A DNA stretch of 33,164 nucleotides from Acidimicrobiaceae bacterium (GTDB taxonomy: Bacteria; Actinomycetota; Acidimicrobiia; Acidimicrobiales; JAUTXP01). The translations under genes and the position numbers were made by a program. The stretch lies in the NCBI GenBank assembly GCA_030837965.1, contig JAUTXP010000057.1, positions 1 to 33,164 of the forward strand, in the 5' to 3' direction. The notes beneath the pieces were generated by a model. That model was not told the DNA's origin and did not search any database. It worked only from the letters and a program-made list of their open reading frames with translations. Of the stretch, positions 1-8,489 are shown piece by piece (within the stretch, counting starts at the first letter, position 1; each line of letters opens with the position of its first letter).

Positions 1-35
1 TCGCACTGTGTCCCGGTCCTCGGGACACAGTGCGA
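1..35. terminator. Perfect 15-bp hairpin at the window edge
   Basis: The arms TCGCACTGTGTCCCG (1-15) and CGGGACACAGTGCGA (21-35) are perfect reverse complements around a 5-base loop. No U-rich tract follows on the plus strand. It lies 87 bases before the first gene, so it most likely terminates a gene that ends just left of the window. The sequence differs from the two repeated hairpin families found elsewhere here. The structure is seen directly; the terminator role is inferred. Confidence 0.6.
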
Positions 36-88
36 CGAGAAAGGCAGGACGCGGTGGGCACGGTGGGGCCAGGCCGGGGTGGGGCCAG

Positions 89-120
89 TAGGTTGGGGTG
101 GCCACGGCGAGTCGGAGAGG
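89..120 (+). promoter_or_regulatory. Possible -10 box and strong RBS of the polysaccharide operon
   Basis: TAGGTT at 89-94 fits the TANNNT form of a -10 box, although no good -35 is visible. GGAGAGG at 114-120 is a strong Shine-Dalgarno sequence just before ATG 123 and decides that start over the longer in-frame extension from base 30. The upstream direct repeat GTGGGGCCAG (64-73 and 80-89) is of unknown meaning. Confidence 0.45.
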
Positions 121-122
121 GC

Positions 123-1085
123 ATGACTGAGGGAAAGCGGATCTTCATCACCGGCGGCGCGGGCTTCATCGGCTCCACGCTCATCGGCCGGCTGATCGAG
201 GCCAACCAGATCGTCGTCTACGACAACCTCAGCCGCAACGCCCTCCAGTTCAAGCCTTTCCGCACCAGCCCCAACCTCACCGTCATCGAGGGCGACGTGC
301 TCGACTACGACGCCGTGGCCCAGGCCATGTCGGGCACCGACATCGTCATCCACTGCGCGGCCATCGCGGGCATCGACACCGTCGTCAAACGACCCGTCAC
401 CACCATGCGGGTGAACATGGTCGGGTCGGCCAACGTGCTCGAAGCCGCGGCCCGGCTCGACAACTGCGAGCGGGTCGTGTGCTTCTCCACCAGCGAGGTC
501 TTCGGGACCCACGGCTTCCAGTCGACCGAGATCGACAAGACCGTCGTCGGCGCCGTCGGCGAGGCCCGCTGGACGTATGCGGTGAGCAAGCTGGCCGAGG
601 AGCACCTGGCCAACGCCTACTTCGTCGAGCAGGGCCTGCCCACCGTGGCCGTGCGCCCCTTCAACGTGTACGGACCGGGCCAGGTCGGGGAGGGCGCACT
701 GCGGACCTTCGTCAACCAGGCCCTGCGGGACGAGACCATCCACATCCACGGCGACGGCACCCAGATCCGGGCCTGGTGCTACGTGGACGACATGGTCGAC
801 GGCATCCTGCTTACCCTCGACCGCCCTGAGGCCGTGGGCCAGTCGTTCAACATCGGCAACCAGCGGGCCGTCACCACCATCTACGGCCTGGCCAACACCG
901 TCGTCCGGGTCCTGAACTCGGCCTCGGCCATCTCGTTCATCGAGAAGGAGTACGCCGACGTCGAGCTGCGCGTGCCCTCGGTGAAAAAGGCCCAACAGCT
1001 CCTCGGCTACGAGCCCAAGATCGACCTCGAAGAAGGCATCCGGCTCACCGCCGACTTCTACCGCGACAGCCCGGTGGTGGCGTGA
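123..1085 (+). CDS. NAD-dependent epimerase/dehydratase (extended SDR, NDP-sugar)
   Basis: This 320-residue extended short-chain dehydrogenase probably acts on a nucleotide sugar in the cytoplasm. It shows the Rossmann motif GGAGFIG at residues 11-17, the serine-containing STSEVFG segment near 122-128 and the catalytic Tyr152-x3-Lys156 (YAVSK). A later [10 protein letters not shown] segment is typical of UDP-sugar epimerases and decarboxylases. The start at ATG 123 follows a strong GGAGAGG ribosome site, and the extension upstream of it is low-quality sequence. It opens an eight-gene operon and overlaps the next gene by four bases. Paired with an aminotransferase and an acyltransferase, it probably supplies or epimerises the keto-sugar precursor of an N-acylated amino sugar. 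The exact substrate cannot be read from the sequence; 4-epimerase or decarboxylase are the main alternatives. Confidence 0.88.
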   Translation: MTEGKRIFITGGAGFIGSTLIGRLIEANQIVVYDNLSRNALQFKPFRTSPNLTVIEGDVLDYDAVAQAMSGTDIVIHCAAIAGIDTVVKRPVTTMRVNMVGSANVLEAAARLDNCERVVCFSTSEVFGTHGFQSTEIDKTVVGAVGEARWTYAVSKLAEEHLANAYFVEQGLPTVAVRPFNVYGPGQVGEGALRTFVNQALRDETIHIHGDGTQIRAWCYVDDMVDGILLTLDRPEAVGQSFNIGNQRAVTTIYGLANTVVRVLNSASAISFIEKEYADVELRVPSVKKAQQLLGYEPKIDLEEGIRLTADFYRDSPVVA

Positions 1086-2215
1086 TCCGTCTGAGCATCC
1101 CGGTGATAGAGGACGACGACCTCGACGCAGTGCGCGGCGTCCTCGAGACCGGCTACCTCGTCCAAGGCCGCCATGTGGCCGAGTTCGAGGCCGCGGTGGC
1201 GGACGTGGCCGGCACCCGGCACGCGGTGGCCGTGTCCAGCGGGACGGCCGCGCTGCACGTGGCCCTCCTCGCCCTCGGCGTCGCACCGGGCGACGCGGTG
1301 GCCACGGCCGCGTACTCGTGGATCGCCACGGCCAACGTGATCGAGCTGTGCGGCGCCCGGCCCCTCTTCGTGGACGTCGACCCGACCACCGGCAACATGT
1401 CGTCCGCGGCCTTGGAGCGGGCGCTTGAGCACACGTCTGTGCGCGCCGTCATGCCCGTACACGCCTTCGGCCTCATGGCCGACATGGACGCCGTCAACTC
1501 GCTGGCCGCGGTCCACCACATCCCTGTGGTCGAGGACGCGGCCTGTGCCCTGGGCGCCACCTGGTCCGGTCGACGGGCGGGCGCGGCCCACAACCCCGGC
1601 GGCATGGGCTGCTTCAGCTTCCACCCCCGCAAGGCAGTGACCACGGGCGAGGGCGGCATGGTCGTCACCGACGACGACGCGTTGGCCGACGCCGCCCGTC
1701 AACTCCGCAACCACGGCCAGACCGGTGGCACCACCGTCGAGTTCGTACGGCCCGGATTCAACTACCGCATGACCGACTTCCAGGCCGCGCTGGGTGTCAC
1801 CCAATTGGCCAAGCTCGACCGCGTGATCGCGGCCCGCCGGGAAGCGGCCGCTCGCTATCACGGCCTGTTCCGCGGCACTCCGATCACGCCGCCGGCTGAG
1901 CCCGCCCAAGCCCAGTCCGTCTACCAGTCATACGTCGTCGGTCTGCCCGACGGGCTGCGCAACACCGACGTGGTGCCCGCCATGCGCGACCGCGGCGTCG
2001 AGACCACCATCGGCACCTGGCATATGCCCCTCGCCGCCTACTACCGCGATCGTTACGGGCACCGCGAGGGGGACTTCCCCAGTACGGACGCCGTCTTCGT
2101 CCGCTCCCTCACCCTGCCCCTCTATCCCGGCATCACCCCGGGCCAGCAGGAGGAGGTGGCCGCCGCCCTCGTCGCCTGCGTGGAAGCAGCCGCGGCCGCC
2201 GCGGGCAGGCCGTAG
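1082..2215 (+). CDS. DegT/DnrJ/EryC1/StrS family sugar aminotransferase
   Basis: This 377-residue PLP-dependent aminotransferase converts a keto group on a nucleotide sugar to an amine, usually with glutamate as donor. Family landmarks are SSGTAALH near residues 53-60, [10 protein letters not shown] before the active site, and FSFHPRK, in which Lys184 should form the internal aldimine with [15 protein letters not shown] near 220 is the usual DegT family signature. The GTG start at 1082 overlaps the upstream TGA in a GTGA junction, so translation is probably coupled. The family is certain. Whether it aminates C3 or C4, and on which sugar, is not. A second family member at 12598-13764 in the opposing operon resembles PglE more closely, so two different amino sugars may be made. 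Confidence 0.92.
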   Translation: MIRLSIPVIEDDDLDAVRGVLETGYLVQGRHVAEFEAAVADVAGTRHAVAVSSGTAALHVALLALGVAPGDAVATAAYSWIATANVIELCGARPLFVDVDPTTGNMSSAALERALEHTSVRAVMPVHAFGLMADMDAVNSLAAVHHIPVVEDAACALGATWSGRRAGAAHNPGGMGCFSFHPRKAVTTGEGGMVVTDDDALADAARQLRNHGQTGGTTVEFVRPGFNYRMTDFQAALGVTQLAKLDRVIAARREAAARYHGLFRGTPITPPAEPAQAQSVYQSYVVGLPDGLRNTDVVPAMRDRGVETTIGTWHMPLAAYYRDRYGHREGDFPSTDAVFVRSLTLPLYPGITPGQQEEVAAALVACVEAAAAAAGRP

Positions 2216-2229
2216 CGGCTCCCAACGCT

Positions 2230-2793
2230 GTGGGCATCGAGGACCTGCGCCGCGTCTATGAGGAGCACGACGAGGCCCTGCGCCGCGACTGGCAGCGCTC
2301 GCTCCCGTTGGGCGACGCCGTGCTCGACCGGTGGCAGCGGGCCCAGCGACTGGGGTTCGGCGCGGGCACGAGCATCTACAACAGCGCGCTCGTCTTCGAG
2401 CCCGTCGAGGTGGGGGCCGACGTGTGGATCGGGCCCTTCACCGTCATCGACGGGTCCGGCGGCGGCGTCGTCATCGGCGACGGCTGCCAGCTCTCGGCGG
2501 GCGTGCACGTCTACACCCACGACACGGTGCTTCGCACCCTGTCCGGCGGTGTGGCCGCCCGCACGGAAGGCCGGGTCAGCATCGGCCCCCACACCTACAT
2601 CGGCCCGCATTCGGTCGTGGCCGCGGGGGTCAGCATCGGCCGCCAGTGCGTGGTCGGGGCCAACAGCCTGGTCACTGTCGACGTGCCCGATCGGACGGTT
2701 GTCGCGGGCTCTCCTGCCCGTGTCGTGGGCCGTGTCGAGGGAGAGGGCGCCGACGTGCGCATGGTCAAGGGGCCAGGTGCAGGCGAAGGCTGA
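2230..2793 (+). CDS. Left-handed beta-helix (hexapeptide) acyltransferase
   Basis: This 187-residue protein has hexapeptide-repeat turns across about residues 45-170, for example VGADVWIGPF, VVIGDGCQLSAGV and VSIGPHTYIGP. These build a trimeric left-handed beta-helix that usually binds acetyl-CoA. The THDT segment near residue 100 is the region where such enzymes carry the active-site histidine. It closes with the common AGSPARVVG end. It follows the aminotransferase by 14 bases, so N-acylation of the freshly made amino sugar is the natural inference. O-acetylation of the glycan is the alternative. The GTG start at 2230 has no clear ribosome-binding site and probably relies on coupling. Confidence 0.85.
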   Translation: MGIEDLRRVYEEHDEALRRDWQRSLPLGDAVLDRWQRAQRLGFGAGTSIYNSALVFEPVEVGADVWIGPFTVIDGSGGGVVIGDGCQLSAGVHVYTHDTVLRTLSGGVAARTEGRVSIGPHTYIGPHSVVAAGVSIGRQCVVGANSLVTVDVPDRTVVAGSPARVVGRVEGEGADVRMVKGPGAGEG

Positions 2794-4033
2794 CCGCAGG
2801 CCACAGGCCCGCTCGACGGGCGGACTCGCCTTCTACAGCGGGGTGCGCATCGCGCCCCGCCCCGACGGCTTCTTCGTCGACCCCTCCAACTGGAAGCGCC
2901 TTCAGCTTCTGCTCGGCGCCTTCGCCGACGTGACGCTGGTCGCGGTGGAGGCCGCTTCGTCCGGCGAGGACTGGGTCGCGCTTCCCCCGACGATCAACGT
3001 CATCTTGGCCCACGCCGACTTCAACCCGCCGGGAACGCGCCCCTCGATGAAGCGGCGGCTGGCCGCGGCCTGCGGCATCGGGGCCGTGGCCTGGCGCCAC
3101 CGCGGGCCCGCTCGGGCCGCGGCCGCCGTCGGCGTGGTCTGGCTGTTCGAGCCGGTGTCGTTGGCGGGCCTGCTCCTCGCCTTCGCCCTCCGACGCCCGC
3201 TGCTGGCCGTGGTCGTGGGATCGCCCGCTGAGTCGTTCACCCGCAGGGCGGCCAGGGCCCGATCACCCTTGTCCCGCTTGGCTTATCGCGCTGCCGCCCC
3301 TGCGACCGCGGCGATCGAGCGGCTCATGGCTCGAAAGGCGCAGTTGCTGCTCGTCGCAGGTGAAGGCCACGTCGACCGGCTGCAAAAGGGGGTGCCCTTC
3401 TCCACCGCCGTGTTCTCCGAGTCCGACATCCGACCCGGCGGCCGGCGCCAACCACTCGGGTCAACGGTGACGTGGGCCTACGCGGGAACCCTGAGCTACA
3501 GCAAGGGCGTCCACGTCCTGATCGAGGCCCTGGCCTTGGCCCGGGCATCGGGACGCGACCACCGGGCCGTGCTGGTCGGCGGGTCAGACCCCGCGTTCCC
3601 GCTCGACGACCTGCTGGCCCGCCACGGCGTGGCCGACGCCGTCACCGTCCTCGGCCGCCTGCCGTGGACCGAAGCCCTCGACGCCGTGGGCCGGGCCGAC
3701 GTGTTCGTCTTCCTGTCCGAACACGAGGGCCTGCCCAAGGCGCCGCTGGAGGCCATGGCCGTGGGCGTGCCCGTCGTGGTGACGCCGACCGGCGCGGAGC
3801 AGTACGTGGTCGACGGCGTGAACGGGCTGCTCGTCCCGAGGGGCGATGCCGCGGCCTGCGCCGCGGCCGTGCAACGGCTGGTCGCGGACGACGAGTTGCG
3901 CACGCGGCTGGCGGCGGCGGGCGTCCGCACGGCCACCGACCACACCTACGAAGCAAGCGTGCGCCGGGTGCACGAGCAAGTGTCGACCGCCTTCCCCGCC
4001 TTGGTCGGCGGGACACGGTGGGATCGACCATGA
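2777..4033 (+). CDS. Glycosyltransferase, GT4-like (group 1)
   Basis: This 418-residue protein has a two-Rossmann GT-B fold. The C-terminal donor-binding half is clear: TWAYAGTLSYSKGVHVLIEAL starts the domain near residue 235, and the EHEGLPKAPLEAMAVG segment carries the E-x7-E nucleotide-sugar motif. The N-terminal acceptor half has hydrophobic stretches near residues 115-145 that may sit on the membrane. The reading frame is open much further upstream, but that part is out-of-frame translation of the acyltransferase. GTG 2777, preceded by AAGGGG, gives a sensible N-terminus (GLAFYSGVRIAPRPDG) and a 17-base overlap with the upstream gene. It probably adds one sugar to a lipid-linked glycan; linkage and donor are unknown. 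Confidence 0.85.
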   Translation: MQAKADRRPQARSTGGLAFYSGVRIAPRPDGFFVDPSNWKRLQLLLGAFADVTLVAVEAASSGEDWVALPPTINVILAHADFNPPGTRPSMKRRLAAACGIGAVAWRHRGPARAAAAVGVVWLFEPVSLAGLLLAFALRRPLLAVVVGSPAESFTRRAARARSPLSRLAYRAAAPATAAIERLMARKAQLLLVAGEGHVDRLQKGVPFSTAVFSESDIRPGGRRQPLGSTVTWAYAGTLSYSKGVHVLIEALALARASGRDHRAVLVGGSDPAFPLDDLLARHGVADAVTVLGRLPWTEALDAVGRADVFVFLSEHEGLPKAPLEAMAVGVPVVVTPTGAEQYVVDGVNGLLVPRGDAAACAAAVQRLVADDELRTRLAAAGVRTATDHTYEASVRRVHEQVSTAFPALVGGTRWDRP

Positions 4034-5226
4034 CCGTGCTGTTCATGGGCAATGTCTGCAACTTCGCCTACTGGTTCGCCAAGTGGGGTCAGGCGCTCGG
4101 CTACGACACCCACGCCCTCATCGAGGACGACGACCCCTCTCCCCGCAACCATCCGCAGTGGGAGGACTCGACCTACGACCCCGACCGCCCGCCGCCGTGG
4201 GTCCACTTCTACACCGCGGGCTCGGCCTTGGCCCGGGCCGTGGGCAAGCCCGACCCGCGGGTGGTCGGCGCCCTCGAGCGGTTTGACGCAGTGCAGACGT
4301 TCTCGCCCGCAGCGGCCATGGCCGTCGACCGCATCGGCCATCCGCAGGTGCATCACACCATCGGCAGCTTCGCCCGCACGTCCGCGTGGTGGCAGGGCAT
4401 CGACGGGCCGAGAGCGTTGTCGCCCCGTCGTGTGCCGACGGTCGTGCGCTTCCGCCGGGCCATGGGCCGAGCCGCTCGGATCATCGCGTCCACCGCTATC
4501 GACCAGGCCGAGGTGGCCGACAGCGCGTTCGGCCACAAGCTCGTCACCATCCCGATCGCCTACGACGTGAAGCTGGCCGAGCCCTACGCCCGTCGTCGAC
4601 TCGAAGCCGCGCCGCCGACCGGCCCGTTGCGACTCCTGCTCCCCGCCCGCCAGCACTGGCCCTTCAAAGGACAGGACATCGTGTTCCGGGGGCTGGCCCT
4701 GCTGAGCCAGTCCGAGCGGGACGCGATTCGTGTGGCCGCGTTCGACTGGGGCGCGGACGCGGCCCGCAGCAAGGCCCTCGTCGCCGAGTTGAGCTTGGGC
4801 GAACTGGTCGAGTTCCAGCCCATGCTGTCCAAGGAGGACCTGTGGGCCGAGTTCGCCCGACCCGAGGTCGTCGTCATCGACCAGATCCCCAACCTTGACT
4901 TCCGCGGCGGCGCGCTGGGCGGCGTGGCCCGTGACGCCTTGGCCGTGGGCGCGCCTGTCATCACCCACGCCGCGCCCGAGGCCCAACTGCGCGTCCACCG
5001 TCGGCCGCCGCCCGTGATCCACACGCCCACCACGCCAGACGGTGTGCGCGACTCGGTGCGGCGCTGCCTGGCCATGTCGCCCGCCGAGCGCCGGGACCTG
5101 GCCCAGGCCGGTCGCGAGTGGGTGCTGGCCGAGTGCCACTATGAGCACGTGGTGCCCGCCTATATCCGACTCCACGAGGAACTCGGCCTGGCCGCCTCGC
5201 GCTCGCAGGAGCCGACCGGTGGCTGA
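4030..5226 (+). CDS. Glycosyltransferase-like protein with divergent N-terminus
   Basis: This 398-residue protein begins MTVLFMGNVCNFAYWFAKW and overlaps the preceding glycosyltransferase by an ATGA junction. The second half looks like a GT-B donor-binding domain: LLLPARQHWPFKGQD near residues 207-221 resembles the start of that domain, and VVVIDQIPNLDFRGGALGGVARDALAVGAPVITH resembles the acidic donor-site region, though the standard E-x7-E is not clear. The first half, rich in aromatic and acidic residues, matches nothing I recognise. Position among three glycosyltransferases and a polymerase supports a role in glycan assembly. I am fairly sure of the broad class and unsure of the family. 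Confidence 0.7.
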   Translation: MTVLFMGNVCNFAYWFAKWGQALGYDTHALIEDDDPSPRNHPQWEDSTYDPDRPPPWVHFYTAGSALARAVGKPDPRVVGALERFDAVQTFSPAAAMAVDRIGHPQVHHTIGSFARTSAWWQGIDGPRALSPRRVPTVVRFRRAMGRAARIIASTAIDQAEVADSAFGHKLVTIPIAYDVKLAEPYARRRLEAAPPTGPLRLLLPARQHWPFKGQDIVFRGLALLSQSERDAIRVAAFDWGADAARSKALVAELSLGELVEFQPMLSKEDLWAEFARPEVVVIDQIPNLDFRGGALGGVARDALAVGAPVITHAAPEAQLRVHRRPPPVIHTPTTPDGVRDSVRRCLAMSPAERRDLAQAGREWVLAECHYEHVVPAYIRLHEELGLAASRSQEPTGG

Positions 5227-6682
5227 GGCCGCGGTGGCCGGGCGTCGGGCATCGTACGCATCGCGGATCGCGCTGTGCCTCATCGCCAACTACTGCGTCC
5301 TCGCCGTGTTGGCGGACCGGTCGCAACGCTCTCCGGTGGCAGCCGTCGTCAGCGCCACCATCTTCTGGTCGGCCATGGTCGCCTTCCCCCACGGCGTCAA
5401 CCGGCGCGCCCTGTTCTCGCCCCGCAACTACATCGCCTTCCTCTTCTTCTTCTCGATGGTGGTGGGCCCGGCCGTCATGCTCTTCGGCGAGCTGTTGCCG
5501 CGCCTGTGGATCTTGAGCTCGGCCACGTGGGACACGCAGCGCGTCTACAGCTACATGCTCCCCGCGGCCTTGCTGTGGGGCGCGGCCCTGCTCACGTATC
5601 TGGTCAGCCAGAGGCCGGGTCGACGGGTGTCGGTCGATCCATCCCCGGTGCGCGGCGAGGAGCGCGAGCCTCCAGCCGACTGGATGGTGATCACCGGCAT
5701 GGGGTTGATCCTGGCCGGCGTCGTCGGCCTCACGATCGCCACCGGCTCGGTGCTGGGGGCCTTCTCGCTCGGGGGCAAACGGGCCGCGGCCCGAGCGGTG
5801 TTGGGCGCGGGCACCTACCGGTTCAGCGGATGGATGGAAGGCGTGCCCTTGGGCGCCGCGCTGGTCTGGTACTACGTGACCCAGCGCCGGCGCATGGGCA
5901 AGGTCGGCGGCGCGCTTTGGGTGGCGCTCCTCTACGTGCCGCTCTTCCCGCTGTACCTGTACACCGCAGGTCGAGCCCGCGCCCTCATCCCGTTGCTGCT
6001 CCTGTTGGCGCTCTACCACCGTTACGTCTATCGCTTCTCGGCCAAGGTGCTGGTTGTCGCCTTGTGCGTGCTCATCCCCACCATGAGTCTGTGGGCCTTG
6101 TACCGAGCGGGTGGCCGCGACGTCGAGCTTCGGGGGGAAGGCGTCAACACGGTGCTGGCCGCCGACTTCTCCCGCTTCGAGGTGAGCACGGTCGCGCTGG
6201 CCGGATTCCAGGAGAGCAAGCTCGGCTACTTCTGGGGCAAGACCTTCCGCACCGCGCTCACGTATTGGGTGCCGACGCTGCGCGGGCGGGGCCGGGTGGA
6301 CGGCACCGCGGCCACGGCCAAGGCCCTGGCCGGCACCCGCTCGTGGAACCTGCCGGTGTCCTACGCCACGTCCTTGGTGACCGAGAGCTACCTCAACTTC
6401 GGGGTGCTCGGGATCGTGCTCGTGTTCGCGGCTCTGGGCAGGCTCGTGGCCTGGCTGGACGAGAAGGCGGCCTCGACGCGCGTGCTGATGATGCTCCTCA
6501 GCCTGAGCATGGTCCTCAAGCTGCCGTTCCTGGTCTCCACGTCGATCAGCGCCGGACAGCTCGTCTGGGCCGTGGCCTTCCCGTACGCGGTGGCGTGGTT
6601 GGTGCGTTCGGTGCTGGGGTCGACGGTCCGCAAGCCGCGCATGAGCCAGGCCGCGCGCCGGCCCGCAGTGGTGTCGGGCTGA
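5219..6682 (+). CDS. Wzy-like O-antigen/oligosaccharide repeat-unit polymerase
   Basis: This 487-residue integral membrane protein has about twelve hydrophobic segments, for example around NYIAFLFFFSMVVGPAVM, ALWVALLYVPLFPLYLYTAG and VLIPTMSLWALYRAG. A longer polar stretch around residues 300-385, with conserved-looking Arg and Tyr, fits the large periplasmic loop of Wzy and O-antigen ligase-like proteins. These join lipid-linked repeat units outside the membrane. The sequence family is too variable for motif proof, so the call rests on topology and on position inside a glycosyltransferase operon. GTG 5219 overlaps the upstream stop by eight bases and gives a short cytoplasmic tail before the first membrane segment. 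A WaaL-type ligase is the alternative. Confidence 0.75.
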   Translation: MAEAAVAGRRASYASRIALCLIANYCVLAVLADRSQRSPVAAVVSATIFWSAMVAFPHGVNRRALFSPRNYIAFLFFFSMVVGPAVMLFGELLPRLWILSSATWDTQRVYSYMLPAALLWGAALLTYLVSQRPGRRVSVDPSPVRGEEREPPADWMVITGMGLILAGVVGLTIATGSVLGAFSLGGKRAAARAVLGAGTYRFSGWMEGVPLGAALVWYYVTQRRRMGKVGGALWVALLYVPLFPLYLYTAGRARALIPLLLLLALYHRYVYRFSAKVLVVALCVLIPTMSLWALYRAGGRDVELRGEGVNTVLAADFSRFEVSTVALAGFQESKLGYFWGKTFRTALTYWVPTLRGRGRVDGTAATAKALAGTRSWNLPVSYATSLVTESYLNFGVLGIVLVFAALGRLVAWLDEKAASTRVLMMLLSLSMVLKLPFLVSTSISAGQLVWAVAFPYAVAWLVRSVLGSTVRKPRMSQAARRPAVVSG

Positions 6683-7260
6683 TGCGGGGCCGCGACCTGT
6701 TCCGGCGGTTCCGTCCGCTGCTGCTCGGTCTGTCCGACGGTCTGGCCCTGTTGCCGCCGTCGGTGGCCCGGCTGTTGCTGGTGCTGGTGAGGGGCGTGCC
6801 TACCCGGTTCGGCGTGGGCATCCGGTATGTCATCGTGCGCAGGCTGGCCCCTTCGTGCGGTGAGAACGTGGCCGTGATGGAGGACGTGTACCTGCACAAC
6901 GCCCACCTGCTGCAGGTGGGCGACAACGTGTCCATCCACCCCACGTGCTACATCGACGCCGCGGGCGGGCTGAACATTGGCAACGACGTGTCCGTGGCCC
7001 ACGGCGCGTCCATCCTGACCATGGACCACGACCACGCCAGGCCGGGCACGCCCATCAGGGACGCGCCTGTGCTGCTGAAGCCGGTGCGGATCGGCAACGA
7101 CGTGTGGATCGGCGCGGGGGCCCGCGTGCTGGGCGGGGTGTGCATCGCCGACCACGTGGTGGTGGCCGCTGGCGCCGTGGTGGTGGACGACGTGCCCACC
7201 GACAGCCTGGTGGCGGGCGTGCCCGCCCGAGTGGTCAGGTCGTTGGCCGCTACCGCGTGA
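6682..7260 (+). CDS. Left-handed beta-helix acyltransferase, maltose/WcaF-like
   Basis: This 192-residue hexapeptide-repeat acetyltransferase shows typical coils: VGDNVSIHPTCYIDA, IGNDVSVAHGASILTMDHDH and VRIGNDVWIGAGARVLGGV, then VVAAGAVVVDDVP and the closing AGVPARVVRS. The DHDH segment near residues 114-117 is the usual active-site histidine region of the maltose acetyltransferase/WcaF group. The first 60 residues are helical and hydrophobic (LLLVLVRGVPTRFG), which suggests a membrane-associated lead segment. The start overlaps the stop of the polymerase by one base (TGATG). A likely role is O-acetylation of the repeat unit; N-acylation of an amino sugar is also possible. Confidence 0.85.
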   Translation: MRGRDLFRRFRPLLLGLSDGLALLPPSVARLLLVLVRGVPTRFGVGIRYVIVRRLAPSCGENVAVMEDVYLHNAHLLQVGDNVSIHPTCYIDAAGGLNIGNDVSVAHGASILTMDHDHARPGTPIRDAPVLLKPVRIGNDVWIGAGARVLGGVCIADHVVVAAGAVVVDDVPTDSLVAGVPARVVRSLAATA

Positions 7261-8489
7261 TCCTCAATCTCGTTATCGACCACCGCTTCTACAGGGACGC
7301 GGACGGGGTCGTCTTCTCGCCCCAGAACTACAACTACGGCCTCTTCGAGCGGCGCTATCTCAAGGTGTTCGAGGCCGTTCGGGTGTTGGGGCGGGTGTCC
7401 GAAGGTCCGCCGCCCAGGCCTCGCGGCGACCTTCAGACGGAGGGGCCGGGGCTGTCCGTCGTGTCGTTGGGCGACTGGACCGGCGCGGCGGCTTTCTTGC
7501 GCCTGCTGCCGTCAGTCGATCGCAGGCTGCGGGCCGAGTTGGAGCACGGCGACGCCACCGTCGTCATCGCCCCTGGCCAGTTGGCGACGCTGGCCGCACG
7601 TCGGTTGCGGGCCCAAGGACGGCCGTACGGGGCCGAGGTGATTGGCGACCCGGCCTTCTCGTTCGAAGGCGGGTCCGGGCCGCCCCTTGTCGGCCGGGTG
7701 TTGCGGTGGGCGTGGCCGCGGGACCTGCGCAGGCTGGTGTCCGGCGCGTCGGCCGTGGCCTATGTGACCGGGTCGACCTTGCAGGCCAAGTACCCGCCCC
7801 CGCCCGGCGTCTTCACCACCCACTACTCGAGCATCGACCTGCCCGACGAAGCGTTCGCCACCGAGGCCCGGACGTTCGCCGGTCTGGGCGGTCTCGGCGG
7901 TCTTGGCGGGCGGCCGGTGCGGCCGGTTCGGTTGGTGACGGTGGCTGCGTTGGCCCAGCCCTACAAGGGCGTGGACACGCTGATCTCGGCCGTGGCCCGG
8001 TGCCGGGCCGCGGGAGTCGATGTGGTGTTGACGGTGGTGGGGGAGGGCAGGTTGCGACCGGCGTTGGAGGCCCACGCGCGCGTCGAAGGGGTGGCTGACG
8101 TGGTCGCGTTCGCGGGCCAGCTCCCGGCCGGGCCCGCGGTCCGGGCCGCGCTGGACGAGGCCGACGTGTTCGTGCTCGCGTCCACGACCGAGGGCCTGCC
8201 GCGCGTCGTGATCGAGGCCATGGCCCGGGGCCTGCCTTGTGTGGCTACTGCGGTGGGCGGGATACCGGAGCTGCTGCCGCCCGACGCGCTGGTGCGTCCC
8301 GGCGATCCCGACGCGCTGGCGGCGCGGCTGACCGCGGTGGTCGGCGACCCGGCCTGGATGGCCGCGGCCTCGGCCCGCAACCTGGCCGCGGCCAGGGACT
8401 ACAGCGCGTCGGTCCTGACCCCGCGCCGCCTCGCCCTCTACCACCACCTCCGCGCCGCCAGTTCTTCGCCGTCTGGAGGACATAGCTAG
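7257..8489 (+). CDS. Glycosyltransferase, GT4-like (group 1)
   Basis: This 410-residue GT-B protein ends the plus-strand operon. VTVAALAQPYKGVDTLISAV begins the C-terminal donor domain, and TTEGLPRVVIEAMARGLP carries the E-x7-E nucleotide-sugar motif. It starts at GTG 7257 in a GTGA overlap with the acyltransferase. A Gly-Leu repeat sits in the linker between the two halves. The last codons (Gly-Gly-His-Ser-stop) are part of the left arm of a repeated inverted sequence, so the repeat probably replaced or trimmed the original C-terminus. The class is clear; donor, acceptor and linkage are unknown. Confidence 0.87.
   Translation: MILNLVIDHRFYRDADGVVFSPQNYNYGLFERRYLKVFEAVRVLGRVSEGPPPRPRGDLQTEGPGLSVVSLGDWTGAAAFLRLLPSVDRRLRAELEHGDATVVIAPGQLATLAARRLRAQGRPYGAEVIGDPAFSFEGGSGPPLVGRVLRWAWPRDLRRLVSGASAVAYVTGSTLQAKYPPPPGVFTTHYSSIDLPDEAFATEARTFAGLGGLGGLGGRPVRPVRLVTVAALAQPYKGVDTLISAVARCRAAGVDVVLTVVGEGRLRPALEAHARVEGVADVVAFAGQLPAGPAVRAALDEADVFVLASTTEGLPRVVIEAMARGLPCVATAVGGIPELLPPDALVRPGDPDALAARLTAVVGDPAWMAAASARNLAAARDYSASVLTPRRLALYHHLRAASSSPSGGHS
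7881..7907 (+). repeat. Three 9-base in-frame tandem repeats
   Basis: Units GGTCTGGGC, GGTCTCGGC and GGTCTTGGC encode Gly-Leu-Gly three times in the interdomain linker of the glycosyltransferase. They differ only at the sixth base of the unit. They probably arose by replication slippage in a tolerant linker. Confidence 0.8.

Noticed and set aside
2258-2776. N-terminal extension of the glycosyltransferase beginning near 2777
   Set aside because: It is out-of-frame translation of the acyltransferase gene, low in complexity and without motifs.
3946-5289. Long minus-strand open frame (447 codons) opposite the plus-strand sugar operon
   Set aside because: Low-complexity composition, no motifs, and it covers the well-supported coding region of two operon genes.
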